64,000 nt of DNA, taken from Wolinella sp052170135 (GTDB taxonomy: Bacteria > Campylobacterota > Campylobacteria > Campylobacterales > Helicobacteraceae). Positions 35,996-45,349 of the stretch are shown one piece after another. Each line of letters starts with the position of its first letter. Position 1 is the stretch's first letter. The position numbers and the translations under genes were made by a program. Under the pieces are notes generated by a model. The model did no database searches and was not told the origin of the DNA. It saw only the letters and a program-made list of their open reading frames with translations. The DNA lies in assembly GCA_052170135.1 (NCBI GenBank), contig JBQNBC010000007.1:1-64000 (forward strand). Direction: 5' to 3'.

Positions 35996-36991
35996 TTAGT
36001 ATCTGCGCGCCTTCTCTCTAAATTCATCCAACTTACGATTCTCACCGAGGTAGTTTAAGAGATTATCACGCTTACGCTCTAATAGCTGCTCAAAGGATTC
36101 TTCGCCTTCTATGTAGTCGTCACCTCTTGGCTTTTGCGAAACTTGGTAACGATCAATTAGTGTATTGCCACTCTGCCCTACCAGGATCAAATAGCGAAAT
36201 CCACCACTCTCAATAGTTACAAATCTATTTTTAATATCTAGTGGCTTTTGGGCGATTATCTCTATATCGTTTAGATTCTTGGCTTGCTTTTGACCAAAGA
36301 GCCAGCCACCACTTGATCTTGTGCCACCGCTATCAAGACCTCTTTTGCGCCAAAAAAGCAGAAGCAAAAGTATGGCAATCATTACGCCAATCATCGCTAG
36401 ATATTGATTGTAGCTAAAAGTCTCACTGCTAAACTGCGAGAAAACACCTTGAGATGCATTGCTTTCATTTGTCTTTAGCTCGATTCTATCACTCTGTGCC
36501 TCATTAGCTGATGGCAAGTTTGCATTTAGCGTGCTATTACGCACTGGCATGCTTTGAGTTGCGCTTTGTGGTGCATCCATCTCTTTGATGCGTATCCTAA
36601 GTCCAAAACTATTTGCCGTTTTTGATGCTGTGATTGATGGTGTTTTTGGTCCTATGACCATGAGATATAGGTCGCCATTTTGCCCAAAGACCTTTATCTC
36701 TTCCACACCAAGTGCATTTATATTCTCCTCTAGCACGCCATTATATGGGACATTCTTTAGCACTACCGTACGATAACCTGTACCATCGCGCTGTGAAATG
36801 TTTTCGTTAAAACTACCATCAAACGTAAAGAGAACATCAATTCTATCTGTGCGCTTAAAAACTTCGACGTTTTTTACGACATTTGCCGACAATAGAGGAA
36901 TCGAAAGAAATACAACAAATAAGAGGAATCTGGAGCGATAAAACAAACGATATATGTGCTCCATAAGGCGCAATGGCATGATTATGGCCAT
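35996..36991 (-). CDS. FliO-like flagellar protein with periplasmic N-terminal domain
   Basis: The 331-residue protein has a signal anchor (about 10-36), then a periplasmic beta-rich domain resembling AMIN (VVKNVEVFKRTDRIDVLFTF). A single membrane helix (YLAMIGVMIAILLLLLFW, about 200-217) and a cytoplasmic tail with IEIIAQKPLDIKNRFVTIES and YLILVGQSGNTLIDR follow. The last part has the shape of FliO, a cofactor of the flagellar export gate. I infer FliO from that pattern and from its position right after fliN (TAATG overlap). It could instead be an uncharacterised Campylobacterota-specific protein. Confidence 0.6.
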   Translation of the reverse strand: MAIIMPLRLMEHIYRLFYRSRFLLFVVFLSIPLLSANVVKNVEVFKRTDRIDVLFTFDGSFNENISQRDGTGYRTVVLKNVPYNGVLEENINALGVEEIKVFGQNGDLYLMVIGPKTPSITASKTANSFGLRIRIKEMDAPQSATQSMPVRNSTLNANLPSANEAQSDRIELKTNESNASQGVFSQFSSETFSYNQYLAMIGVMIAILLLLLFWRKRGLDSGGTRSSGGWLFGQKQAKNLNDIEIIAQKPLDIKNRFVTIESGGFRYLILVGQSGNTLIDRYQVSQKPRGDDYIEGEESFEQLLERKRDNLLNYLGENRKLDEFREKARRY

Positions 36992-37347
36992 TACCACATC
37001 TTTTCTCGTGTAAGGTAGTAAACAATCGCATCAGAATCAAGAATCTCATTAATACGAATGGCTAGATTCTTCTCATATACCATCACTTCACCTTTGCCTA
37101 CGATTCTTCCATTTACGAACGTCTCAACACTCTCACCAGCTGGCTTTTGCAAGTCGATAATTGAGCCTTTTTCAAACTTTAAAATCTCAGCAAGTGTTAT
37201 CTTTGTCGCACCAAGCTCAGCAGTAAAAATCACTTCCATATCAAGTAGCCCGGTATAGTTTTTCATCACCTCTTCAAGGTAGCTTGAAAGCTCCTGCTGG
37301 CGAATATTTATGTGGCTTTTAGGCTGAAAAGAAAAGCTGTTATCCAC
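36991..37347 (-). CDS. fliN: flagellar motor switch protein FliN
   Basis: The 118-residue protein is almost entirely a SpoA/FliN domain (about 33-110): MEVIFTAELGATKITLAEILKFEKGSII is followed by ETFVNGRIVGKGEVMVYEKNLAIRI. It forms the lower C-ring with FliM and FliY, whose genes are in the other flagellar operon at 11-13 kb. It overlaps the upstream CheX-like gene by eight bases and the FliO-like gene by one. Confidence 0.93.
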   Translation of the reverse strand: MDNSFSFQPKSHINIRQQELSSYLEEVMKNYTGLLDMEVIFTAELGATKITLAEILKFEKGSIIDLQKPAGESVETFVNGRIVGKGEVMVYEKNLAIRINEILDSDAIVYYLTREKMW

Positions 37348-37771
37348 GCATGCTTCCTATATAAATACTACAAAATGAGTGGCTGGTTTTAAAGTGTAAT
37401 TCTGCATCACTAACCGGCTTTAGATTGCCAACCTTTAGAAACTGTGGCGTGGAGATATTAAACTCTTCGCCCTCTTCAGAACCTATCACTTTTGCCACAC
37501 CTACGACTAAATTTGATAGCTCATTTGAGAGATCGATTAGTGTATTTTCGTCTGGCTCCATCTCGCCTAAAAGTCGTTCAGCTAGCGCCTGGAGCAGAAG
37601 CGGACGCACAATGAGATAAACTGGGATTCTCTCACCATTTTGAAGAATCTCAATCGTAGAGATAAAACCATTTTTAATCGCTCGTCTGCTTACTCTTGGC
37701 GTCTCCTCTAGCGTCTCCTCGATAGCCTTGATAAACGCCCTGCGTAAAACATCAACCATTTCGCACTCCAT
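37340..37771 (-). CDS. CheX-like chemotaxis phosphatase-domain protein
   Basis: This 143-residue protein (139 from the second Met at 37759, which has GGAG in front) resembles the CheX/CheC fold. The key helix reads NELSNLVVGVAK and contains the Glu-x-x-Asn pair used by CheX-type phosphatases to remove phosphate from CheY-P, followed by EEFNISTPQFLKVG. It overlaps fliN, so it is made together with a C-ring subunit. Whether it is an active phosphatase or a structural CheC-like piece cannot be decided from sequence. Confidence 0.65.
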   Translation of the reverse strand: MECEMVDVLRRAFIKAIEETLEETPRVSRRAIKNGFISTIEILQNGERIPVYLIVRPLLLQALAERLLGEMEPDENTLIDLSNELSNLVVGVAKVIGSEEGEEFNISTPQFLKVGNLKPVSDAELHFKTSHSFCSIYIGSMRG

Positions 37772-37804
37772 ATGTGTGATTTCCTGTAGATTATAGCCGA
37801 TTTT

Positions 37805-38446
37805 TTATGGTTTAAAATTTTGCCTGCTTTGGCAAAATTCCTGCACAAAGCAATCTTCGCATAGTGGTCGTTGCGCTTTGCACGTATATCGACCAAAGAG
37901 GACAAATGCTTGATGTAACGTGGATAGATCGCTTTTTAACACTTTTGAAAGATCCTCTTCTGTAGCTTTTGCGCTTTTTGCATTACTCAGCCCTAGACGA
38001 TGGGAAACACGAAAAACATGGGTATCGACAGCCATTAGATTGCAATTTAGATATTCTATTAGCACTACATTTGCTGTCTTTTGTCCTACTCCTGCTAGCT
38101 TCACTAGAGATTCTTGCATTAGTGGGATCTCTCCATTATACAGCTCTAAGACCTGATTTGCCATTGCTATTAGATTCTTTGCTTTGTTATTAAAAAATGA
38201 GCAACTATTTATCAAACTCTTGACCTCTTCTAGCTGTGCGCACGCTAAACTTTTAATATCCGGGAATCGCGCAAAAAGTGCGGGTGTAACGATATTTACA
38301 CGCTTGTCAGTGCACTGCGCAGATAGCATTACAGCGACTAAAAGCTCATAGACATTGCGATAATTTAATTCTGTCTTTGCATCTTTGAAATGCTCTAAGA
38401 ATCGCGCTTTTATATTTTTTATAACTGTTTTATTTGGGCGTTTCAT
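37805..38446 (-). CDS. nth: endonuclease III
   Basis: The 213-residue DNA glycosylase/AP lyase removes oxidised pyrimidines. It shows the helix-hairpin-helix with catalytic Lys (LAGVGQKTANVVL), the catalytic Asp in AVDTHVFRVSHRLGL, and the C-terminal iron-sulfur cluster Cys residues in CKAQRPLCEDCFVQEFC. Length is normal. It follows the HI0933-family gene by eight bases. Confidence 0.96.
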   Translation of the reverse strand: MKRPNKTVIKNIKARFLEHFKDAKTELNYRNVYELLVAVMLSAQCTDKRVNIVTPALFARFPDIKSLACAQLEEVKSLINSCSFFNNKAKNLIAMANQVLELYNGEIPLMQESLVKLAGVGQKTANVVLIEYLNCNLMAVDTHVFRVSHRLGLSNAKSAKATEEDLSKVLKSDLSTLHQAFVLFGRYTCKAQRPLCEDCFVQEFCQSRQNFKP

Positions 38447-38454
38447 GCGCTACG

Positions 38455-39672
38455 TTACTCACTTAGTCTCTCTAAAATCCCACTTGCAGCGACAAAAGCC
38501 GATGAAAACGCCCATTGCAAATTGTATCCGCCAAGCATACCAGTAACATCTAAAACCTCTCCCGCAGCAAAGAATCGTGTAGCTTTGCGACTCTCAAGCG
38601 TGTCAAAGTCAAAATCACATGTTGAGATTCCCCCTTTTGTCACCTCGGCTTTTGTGTAGCCAAGATTTCCAGCTGGGGCAAAGATGTAGCCACTTAGTGC
38701 AATTCTTAGTGCCTCTTTTTGCTCTACGCTTAGAGCGCTAAACTTTTGATCATTAATCCCTAAATGTGCGAGCAATGCCTTACTAAAACGCTTTGGCAAT
38801 GGTAGCTCTGAAGTGATAAAACCGCTACTCTTCCCCAAGAATCTAAGTGGCTCATCTAAAAACGAGAATGAAATAGTGCCCTTTTCCCAAAATAGGGAAG
38901 AATCTAAAATAAGTGGTCCGCTAATACCACGATGCGTAAAAAGCATATCGCCACAAAGTTCGCGCGAGCCAATTTTTGCCTTTGCACGTAGTGATATTCC
39001 GCTTAACTCCTTCATCCACGATTCATTACTTTGCAACGTAAAACCAACAAGCGCGGCTTTAGGAGTCATAATTTTGTGCCCAAAACTCTCGGCTATCCTA
39101 AATCCAATATCACTAGCCAAAAGAGCTGGAAAACTAAGCGCACCAGTCGCAAGGAGAATTACACGCGCCTCTATTTCACCTTTTGATGTTGTAATTTTGT
39201 AGCCATTTTTAGCTATCTCTACTTTTCTTAAGCACTCACCAAGGCGAAAACGACACGCTTTTATACCGCTATTAAGAATCAAAAGCAGGTCATTGCTTTT
39301 GTGTTTGCAAAAATATTGCTGATTCTTAATTTTTTCAAATGCTAAATTTTTAGCACGCAAGAATCGCAAAAGATCATCTTTGCCAAAGCGCGCAAAGACA
39401 CCATCTATAAGCTTGCTATCGCCTATAAAATGGGTGCTATCCATAATTTCATTTGTAAAATTACATCGCCCTCCACCGCTTATTTGGAGTTTTTTACCAG
39501 TTGTTGTGTTTGCATCAATTAGGCAAAAGTTTGGAGTTTTATGCCCGCTTAGAGCATTTTTTGCAACCCTTTTACCAAAAAGCATGGAATCGACACCATT
39601 TTCTAGAATATAAGCAGCAAAAAGTCCGCCCGCACCAGCGCCAAGAATCGCAACATCAAATTGATTACTCAC
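38455..39672 (-). CDS. HI0933-family FAD-dependent oxidoreductase (second copy)
   Basis: The 405-residue flavoprotein has FAD loop AILGAGAGGLFAAYIL, the family motif GKKLQISGGGRCNFTN, and C-terminal DVTGMLGGYNLQWAFSSAF. It lacks the roughly 45-residue insertion seen in the copy at 24913-26298 and is clearly diverged from it. It overlaps the AsmA-like gene by four bases. The function of the family in this group is unknown to me. Confidence 0.85.
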   Translation of the reverse strand: MSNQFDVAILGAGAGGLFAAYILENGVDSMLFGKRVAKNALSGHKTPNFCLIDANTTTGKKLQISGGGRCNFTNEIMDSTHFIGDSKLIDGVFARFGKDDLLRFLRAKNLAFEKIKNQQYFCKHKSNDLLLILNSGIKACRFRLGECLRKVEIAKNGYKITTSKGEIEARVILLATGALSFPALLASDIGFRIAESFGHKIMTPKAALVGFTLQSNESWMKELSGISLRAKAKIGSRELCGDMLFTHRGISGPLILDSSLFWEKGTISFSFLDEPLRFLGKSSGFITSELPLPKRFSKALLAHLGINDQKFSALSVEQKEALRIALSGYIFAPAGNLGYTKAEVTKGGISTCDFDFDTLESRKATRFFAAGEVLDVTGMLGGYNLQWAFSSAFVAASGILERLSE

Positions 39673-42245
39673 TCGTCAAGTAGCCTTAGTGGTGTTTTTA
39701 TCAACCGTTCAAGTATATTTAATGGCGCTTTGATTGTCTCGCTTGCGAGATTTGTTTCAGCGATTGGATTATCTATCGTGCCATGGACTACGACCTCAGT
39801 CGCTAGCGAGCCATCATCACCCATTATGATATAACCAAGTAACGGGATGTTACTAACTATTGTCCCAAGTGATTTTAGTGTTTTTATACGTGCTTTAAAT
39901 TCGATATTATCAGTGTCTAGCTCAACAACGCCAGAGCCATTCATATCAATAGAGCTACCGTGAAAGTCAAACTTCTCAATCACAGCATACTGCTCATTTA
40001 TACCTAGATCTAGAACACCTTTTTCTACCTCATATCCTTCGCTACTAAAGCCTGGGGCTTTAAAAACAAGCAAAGAAGGAATCGTATCAACAAGCGCAAC
40101 TATATTTTGTAGTGTATTTAGATTCTTTAGCGTAGTGTCATAAAAGATACTTCTGCCCTTAAGCACGCCATGTGAATATTCTGCATTTAGATTAAATCGC
40201 CCTCCGCGCGCAACATCTTTATTAAAGAATCGATTTATAAACTCATCGCTTAGACTTTGTGCGTCTATTTTCAAGCGAGATCCGAGCATCGTAGCATTTA
40301 GCTTACCATTTTTATGCGTTAGTTCTAGGGTTAGGTTTTGCTGATTTTTAATATCTATCTTCGTACTATTGGCGGATATTCTTTTGCCTTTATAGATGAG
40401 ATCGGAATCTTTACCAAAAATCATCACATCTAGCGCAGAATCTGAGCTTGTTGAGTTTAGTTCACTTGGAACTACGACATCATAGCCATCTATGAAAACT
40501 TCACGCCCTCCAGCGATGTTTATACGAAGCTTATTATCTGGTGTGTTAAGCACACTTCTTTGGCTTGAAATTTCGCCCAAAAGCTTGATAGACGCGAGCG
40601 AAGAACCATCTTTATTCAATAGTGGCAAAGGTGGATTTTTCAATTCAGCATCAAGCAAGAATCTAGAAAAATCATCGGTTCTCAACTCTAAATTGCCCTC
40701 TTTTAACCCTTGAGATTGCAATAGCTTTGAGTATGGATAAAGCAGCGATAAGTCACTCACGCTAATAGTGGTACTCTTCCCTATGTTAATGGCAGTGCCA
40801 AGCGTATTGAGGTGTAGCGGCGTTGTTTTTCCACTAAAGTTTGCGCTAAATGGGATCTCTAGATTCTTGATGGCTAGCACCTCACCATTTTCAATAGCAA
40901 GCCGTATCACATTTGCCTTACCCTCTATTAGCGACTTTTCTGTATCGATGCTAAAAGCCAACTCAGAATCAAACCAATCACCTATACTAGCACGCGATTT
41001 TGGAAGGATTTCCACTATAGAATCGACTAACTTTACACTTACATCTTTGGCATGAAATTTTAAGCCATCAAGATCAAAATTGGCATTTTGCGCCTCGAAA
41101 AATCCGATATTTTTCACACCGCCACTACCTAAATTTATCTCTAGATTCAGCCTAGCTATAGTTGTGGAGCTCTTTTGAGATAGTGGTAGGGTTATGCCAT
41201 ATGCATGGAGAATCTTATGGATTCTCTCATCTAGGGCTGCTTCTGTTTTTAAAAATAGGTCAAGATACGAGTGCTCATCCCACAATCCTCGAATATCTAC
41301 ACGACTACCATCCAGCGCAAAACCCTCATACTCTGGCTCAAACAGCTCAAAATGTAATCCAGAAGAATCATAAATCACACTCACGCCACGCGTAGACACC
41401 ACTGGTACCTCGGGATGGAAGCGAATCGTAGGCGCAGCGATATCAAGTCGTGCATTCAGATTCTCCTTGAGAGCTTGCATTATTGAGTGCTCATCAAGCC
41501 TGCTTTTAAAGCTAAAACTGGCTAGCTCCATGCCATCACCAACAACATTATCAAATAGCCAAGCACGCAACTCTGGCTCTTCGATCTTTACCATGGAATC
41601 AAGAAATTTCAGTGACGAAAAAGATGTACTCTCGCCCTCAATAGAGATCTGCTCAAAGTCACTCTCGCCACGCACGCTAAGAATCAGGTCGCTAGCTAGC
41701 TCATTTTCTAGACTTATATTTCCATCAAAACTTACGCTATTTTTTAGCGCATCGTAGTTTGCACTACCTTTAAAGCGAAAATCATCATACGCTATCTCCT
41801 CTATATTAGCTGCAACACGTCCACGTACCTCATCTAATGTCATCACAGCGCGCAACGGTGGCAACTCTAGTATATAGTGCCCATCTTTATAAAGGAGCGA
41901 TCCTCGATTCTCGCCCAAGACGATCTCTTTTAGATTTATCTCTTCAAAATATGCTAGGAGAAGTTTTGTGTCCTCTATAAGCCCTAAAGTCTTTGACAAA
42001 TCAGAAGAATCCCCGCCTCTATCTCGTGTTAGAAGCGGTGATAAGTCGATTAAATCAAGGCTTAAAATCAGCTTTTTATTTAGGCTCAGGTAAAATCCGC
42101 GAATTTCAATCGAGGCGATTTGCATTGATGCAATAGAGATTCCATTGTGCATCACTCGATAAAATCCAAATAGCAAGGTCGAGATGAGTAGGACTAGAAT
42201 TATTGCTTTGTATACGTTTTTGGAGCTGTGTTTAGTTTTTTTCAT
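39669..42245 (-). CDS. large AsmA/YhdP-like envelope protein
   Basis: This 858-residue protein has one N-terminal membrane anchor (about 12-32) and then a very long periplasmic region of repeated beta strands. The C-terminal part has AsmA/YhdP character (NIPLLGYIIMGDDGSLATE followed by VHGTIDNP). Relatives are thought to bridge inner and outer membranes for phospholipid transport. The only in-frame ATG is at 42245, because a stop lies five codons upstream. Its first 62 bases overlap head-to-head with mltG. It heads the operon that runs to tonB. Confidence 0.8.
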   Translation of the reverse strand: MKKTKHSSKNVYKAIILVLLISTLLFGFYRVMHNGISIASMQIASIEIRGFYLSLNKKLILSLDLIDLSPLLTRDRGGDSSDLSKTLGLIEDTKLLLAYFEEINLKEIVLGENRGSLLYKDGHYILELPPLRAVMTLDEVRGRVAANIEEIAYDDFRFKGSANYDALKNSVSFDGNISLENELASDLILSVRGESDFEQISIEGESTSFSSLKFLDSMVKIEEPELRAWLFDNVVGDGMELASFSFKSRLDEHSIMQALKENLNARLDIAAPTIRFHPEVPVVSTRGVSVIYDSSGLHFELFEPEYEGFALDGSRVDIRGLWDEHSYLDLFLKTEAALDERIHKILHAYGITLPLSQKSSTTIARLNLEINLGSGGVKNIGFFEAQNANFDLDGLKFHAKDVSVKLVDSIVEILPKSRASIGDWFDSELAFSIDTEKSLIEGKANVIRLAIENGEVLAIKNLEIPFSANFSGKTTPLHLNTLGTAINIGKSTTISVSDLSLLYPYSKLLQSQGLKEGNLELRTDDFSRFLLDAELKNPPLPLLNKDGSSLASIKLLGEISSQRSVLNTPDNKLRINIAGGREVFIDGYDVVVPSELNSTSSDSALDVMIFGKDSDLIYKGKRISANSTKIDIKNQQNLTLELTHKNGKLNATMLGSRLKIDAQSLSDEFINRFFNKDVARGGRFNLNAEYSHGVLKGRSIFYDTTLKNLNTLQNIVALVDTIPSLLVFKAPGFSSEGYEVEKGVLDLGINEQYAVIEKFDFHGSSIDMNGSGVVELDTDNIEFKARIKTLKSLGTIVSNIPLLGYIIMGDDGSLATEVVVHGTIDNPIAETNLASETIKAPLNILERLIKTPLRLLDE

Positions 42246-43119
42246 GGCGTTGTTATATCACCTTGCGATGCCAATGGTATCAAGTAGTGTAATATTCCTC
42301 CCAAAGGGCGGCGTTGGTGAGATTATAACACACCTAAGAAAGAATCATTTTCAACTGACAAAAGTCGATTCTCTCGTGCTTAGAGTCATAGGCTATCCAC
42401 AAAGTGGATGGATTGACATACATACCTCACTACTTTCACGTGGGGATTTTCTATATCGTCTAACTACCGCTAAGGCAGCTATGAAGGACGTTACGCTAGT
42501 CCCTGGCGAGACGTTATATTTCTTTTTATTAGAGGTTTCTAGGGAGTTTTCACTATCGCATAAGAAGCTGATGGATTCTTACCTTAAGTATTCTCCGTAT
42601 CCAGAAGGTGTAATACTCGCTGATACTTACAAGATTCCACTTGGGATTACAGAAGAACACTTGATGTATTACTTAGTCAATCGCTCTCTTACAGAGCATC
42701 AAAAGCTTTCTAAAAAGATTCTTGGAATCTACGACGAGACTCAGTGGTTTAAATACATAACGGTTGCATCCATTATTCAAAAAGAGGCTGCAAATAGCGA
42801 TGAGATGCCACTTGTTTCAGCTGTGATTAGAAATCGCCTCAAAAAGCGCATGAAACTCCAGATGGATGGTACGTTAAATTACGGTGCACGCTCACATACA
42901 AAGGTAACACCTGAGATGATAAGGCAGGATTCTTCGCCATATAACACTTATAAATTTGAGGGAATTCCACCATATCCTGTTGGGAGCGTTAGTTTTGATG
43001 CCATTAGGGCGGCTATTTTCCCTTCTGAAGTTGATTATCTCTACTTTGTGCGCGATAGAAAAAGCGACAAGCATATATTCAGCAGCAGCTATGAAATGCA
43101 TCTAAAAAATATTAAATAG
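42184..43119 (+). CDS. mltG: endolytic murein transglycosylase MltG
   Basis: The 311-residue YceG-like protein cleaves nascent glycan strands at the inner membrane. It has a membrane helix at about 6-30, a LysM-like region, and the catalytic segment ASIIQKEAANSDEMPLVSAV with the active Glu, then MDGTLNYG and PVGSVSFDAIRAA. I choose the ATG at 42184 (AAGG eight bases upstream) because it supplies the positively charged SRTR and the complete membrane helix. The next ATG at 42244 would cut the helix. Confidence 0.88.
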   Translation: MSRTRIIALYTFLELCLVFFMALLYHLAMPMVSSSVIFLPKGGVGEIITHLRKNHFQLTKVDSLVLRVIGYPQSGWIDIHTSLLSRGDFLYRLTTAKAAMKDVTLVPGETLYFFLLEVSREFSLSHKKLMDSYLKYSPYPEGVILADTYKIPLGITEEHLMYYLVNRSLTEHQKLSKKILGIYDETQWFKYITVASIIQKEAANSDEMPLVSAVIRNRLKKRMKLQMDGTLNYGARSHTKVTPEMIRQDSSPYNTYKFEGIPPYPVGSVSFDAIRAAIFPSEVDYLYFVRDRKSDKHIFSSSYEMHLKNIK

Positions 43120-43195
43120 AAAATTTAAAAATAAAGTAGTCTATAAGGCTTTTTAAACCAAACTAACGGCAATTCAACGCTTTAAGGATTGGCTG

Positions 43196-44158
43196 ATGAA
43201 AAAGCTAAAACGAGTAGGGATTATCGGTGCTGGACATGTTGGCTCGATGGTTGCATTTATACTCGCTACAAAAGGAATTGCACAAGAGATTGTCATTAGG
43301 GATTTAAATATCGATTCTGCATTGGGAATTGCCCTTGACTTGCGCCACGCAGCCTCTGCGACAAAGACTCATGCAATGGTCAAAGCCGCAGTTTCGCCAG
43401 AAGATATGAGTGGCTGTGATGTGATTGTATTTTGTGCTGGATTCCCACGTCAGCCCGGGATGAGTCGTGATGATTTGCTACTTGCAAACGCTGAAATCAT
43501 TCGCACTGTTTTTAGTGAACTAAAACCATACATACAAGAATCCGTACTAATCATGGTTTCAAACCCACTTGATGCAATGGTTTATGTAGCAATAAAAGAG
43601 AGTGGCTTGCCAGCTCGAAGTGTACTTGGCATGGCTGGAATTTTAGATTCTGCGCGAATGGCATCATTTATTTTTGAAAAAATTGGATACGGAAGCGACC
43701 AAATCACAGCTTCAGTCATGGGCGGACATGGCGATGACATGGTGCCTCTACCTAGATATAGCCATGTTGCTGGTGTGCCTATCGCAGAGATTTTAAGCGA
43801 AAGCGAGATTAATGAGATCATTAATCGTACACGTTATGCTGGTGCTGAGATAGTCGGCTATCTAAAAAAGGGCTCTGCATATTTTGCCCCAGCAAAGTCG
43901 ACTGTAAAAATGGTCGAGGCGATTTTAAGCGATTCTCAACAGGTGCTTCCCTGCTCTGTATTACTTGAAGGCGAGTATGGATTCTCTGATGTGGTAGGTG
44001 GCGTTATGGTACGCCTTGGAAGCAGCGGAGCAAAAGAGGTAATTGAAATTGCCTTAAGCGAGCAAGAGCAAGAGCAATTTGCGCGCTCAATCGCCTCGGT
44101 GCGCTCGCTAATCGATTCTCTTTATAGACATGATTTTTTTACAATCCCAAAAGGGTAA
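43196..44158 (+). CDS. mdh: malate dehydrogenase
   Basis: The 320-residue enzyme of the lactate/malate dehydrogenase family has NAD loop GIIGAGHVGSMVA, substrate-loop RQPGMSRDDLL with Arg at the specificity position (malate rather than lactate), NPLDAMVYV, and the catalytic His in MGGHGDDMVPLPR. It interconverts malate and oxaloacetate. It heads a plus-strand run of TCA-cycle genes. Confidence 0.92.
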   Translation: MKKLKRVGIIGAGHVGSMVAFILATKGIAQEIVIRDLNIDSALGIALDLRHAASATKTHAMVKAAVSPEDMSGCDVIVFCAGFPRQPGMSRDDLLLANAEIIRTVFSELKPYIQESVLIMVSNPLDAMVYVAIKESGLPARSVLGMAGILDSARMASFIFEKIGYGSDQITASVMGGHGDDMVPLPRYSHVAGVPIAEILSESEINEIINRTRYAGAEIVGYLKKGSAYFAPAKSTVKMVEAILSDSQQVLPCSVLLEGEYGFSDVVGGVMVRLGSSGAKEVIEIALSEQEQEQFARSIASVRSLIDSLYRHDFFTIPKG

Positions 44159-44173
44159 GGAGGAGACTGTCAG

Positions 44174-45349
44174 ATGAATATTCACGAATATCAGGCAAAG
44201 TCGCTACTAGCGCAATATAGAGTTGAGATTCCACGTGGTGGAGTGGCAAAATATCCAAGTGAAGCGCGCGAAGTAGCAGAGAAGCTAGGTGGTACGCTCT
44301 GGGCTGTGAAAGCACAAATACACGCTGGTGGACGTGGCAAAGCCGGTGGCGTAAAAATAGCAAAGAATCTAGACGAGGTCTACTCTCATGCTCATGACAT
44401 GATAGGCAAGAATCTAATAACACACCAAACCGGTATAAACGGCAAAGAAGTACATCAAGTATATATCGAAGAGGGGTTAGGAATCGCCCACGAATACTAC
44501 CTAGGAATCGTCCTCGATAGAACACTAGAAATGCCCATAATCATGGCTAGTCGAGAGGGTGGCATGGATATAGAGGAGGTGGCGAAGGAGCGACCAAGGT
44601 CAATTATCAAAGTCGCTATTGATCCAATTATAGGATTTCGCGCATTTCACGCTAGAAAGCTAGCCTATGCACTAAAGCTTGAACGAGAACAGATACCAAG
44701 GTTTGTGGAGTTTTGCACGGCACTATTTCGACTGTATGTCGAGAAAGATGCGGAGATTATTGAAATCAATCCACTCATTTTTACAACATGTGGCAGATTT
44801 GTCGCGCTTGATGCAAAAATAGCCTTTGATAATAACGCACTCTACCGCCATCAAGATGTGCTTTTGTTGCGCGATTTGAGTGAGGAGGAGCCTAGCGAAA
44901 TAGAAGCTAGCGAGCATCATCTAAATTATGTAAAACTAAGCGGAAATGTTGGCTGTATGGTAAATGGCGCGGGACTTGCCATGGCAACTATGGATATCAT
45001 AAAGCATGAGGGTGGCGAGCCAGCAAACTTTTTAGATGTAGGCGGTAGTGCACGCGCAGAGACAGTAGCAAAGGGATTTGAAATTATCCTAAAAGACAAA
45101 AACGTAAGGGCTATTTTTGTCAATATATTTGGCGGAATAGTCCGCTGCGATCGCGTGGCAAATGGAATCTTAGAGGCAGCAAAGATGACAAATATAGCCG
45201 TGCCAGTGATAGTGCGCCTTGATGGCACTAATGCTATCGAAGCAAGTGAGATTCTTCTTAATGCAGGAATCAAAAATATCCACTCAGCCAAAAGCTTAAG
45301 AGAAGGTGCAAAAATGGCGGTAGATCTTGCAAAAGGAGTGCACGTATGA
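44174..45349 (+). CDS. sucC: succinyl-CoA ligase beta subunit (ADP-forming)
   Basis: The 391-residue subunit starts NIHEYQAKSLLAQYRVEIPRG, the usual SucC opening, with ATP-grasp segment VKAQIHAGGRGKAGGV and the C-terminal CoA-ligase part INGAGLAMATMDIIKHEGG (here VNGAGLAM...) and FVNIFGGIVRCDRVANG. With SucD it links succinyl-CoA to ATP formation. It starts 15 bases after mdh and overlaps sucD by four bases. Confidence 0.95.
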   Translation: MNIHEYQAKSLLAQYRVEIPRGGVAKYPSEAREVAEKLGGTLWAVKAQIHAGGRGKAGGVKIAKNLDEVYSHAHDMIGKNLITHQTGINGKEVHQVYIEEGLGIAHEYYLGIVLDRTLEMPIIMASREGGMDIEEVAKERPRSIIKVAIDPIIGFRAFHARKLAYALKLEREQIPRFVEFCTALFRLYVEKDAEIIEINPLIFTTCGRFVALDAKIAFDNNALYRHQDVLLLRDLSEEEPSEIEASEHHLNYVKLSGNVGCMVNGAGLAMATMDIIKHEGGEPANFLDVGGSARAETVAKGFEIILKDKNVRAIFVNIFGGIVRCDRVANGILEAAKMTNIAVPVIVRLDGTNAIEASEILLNAGIKNIHSAKSLREGAKMAVDLAKGVHV

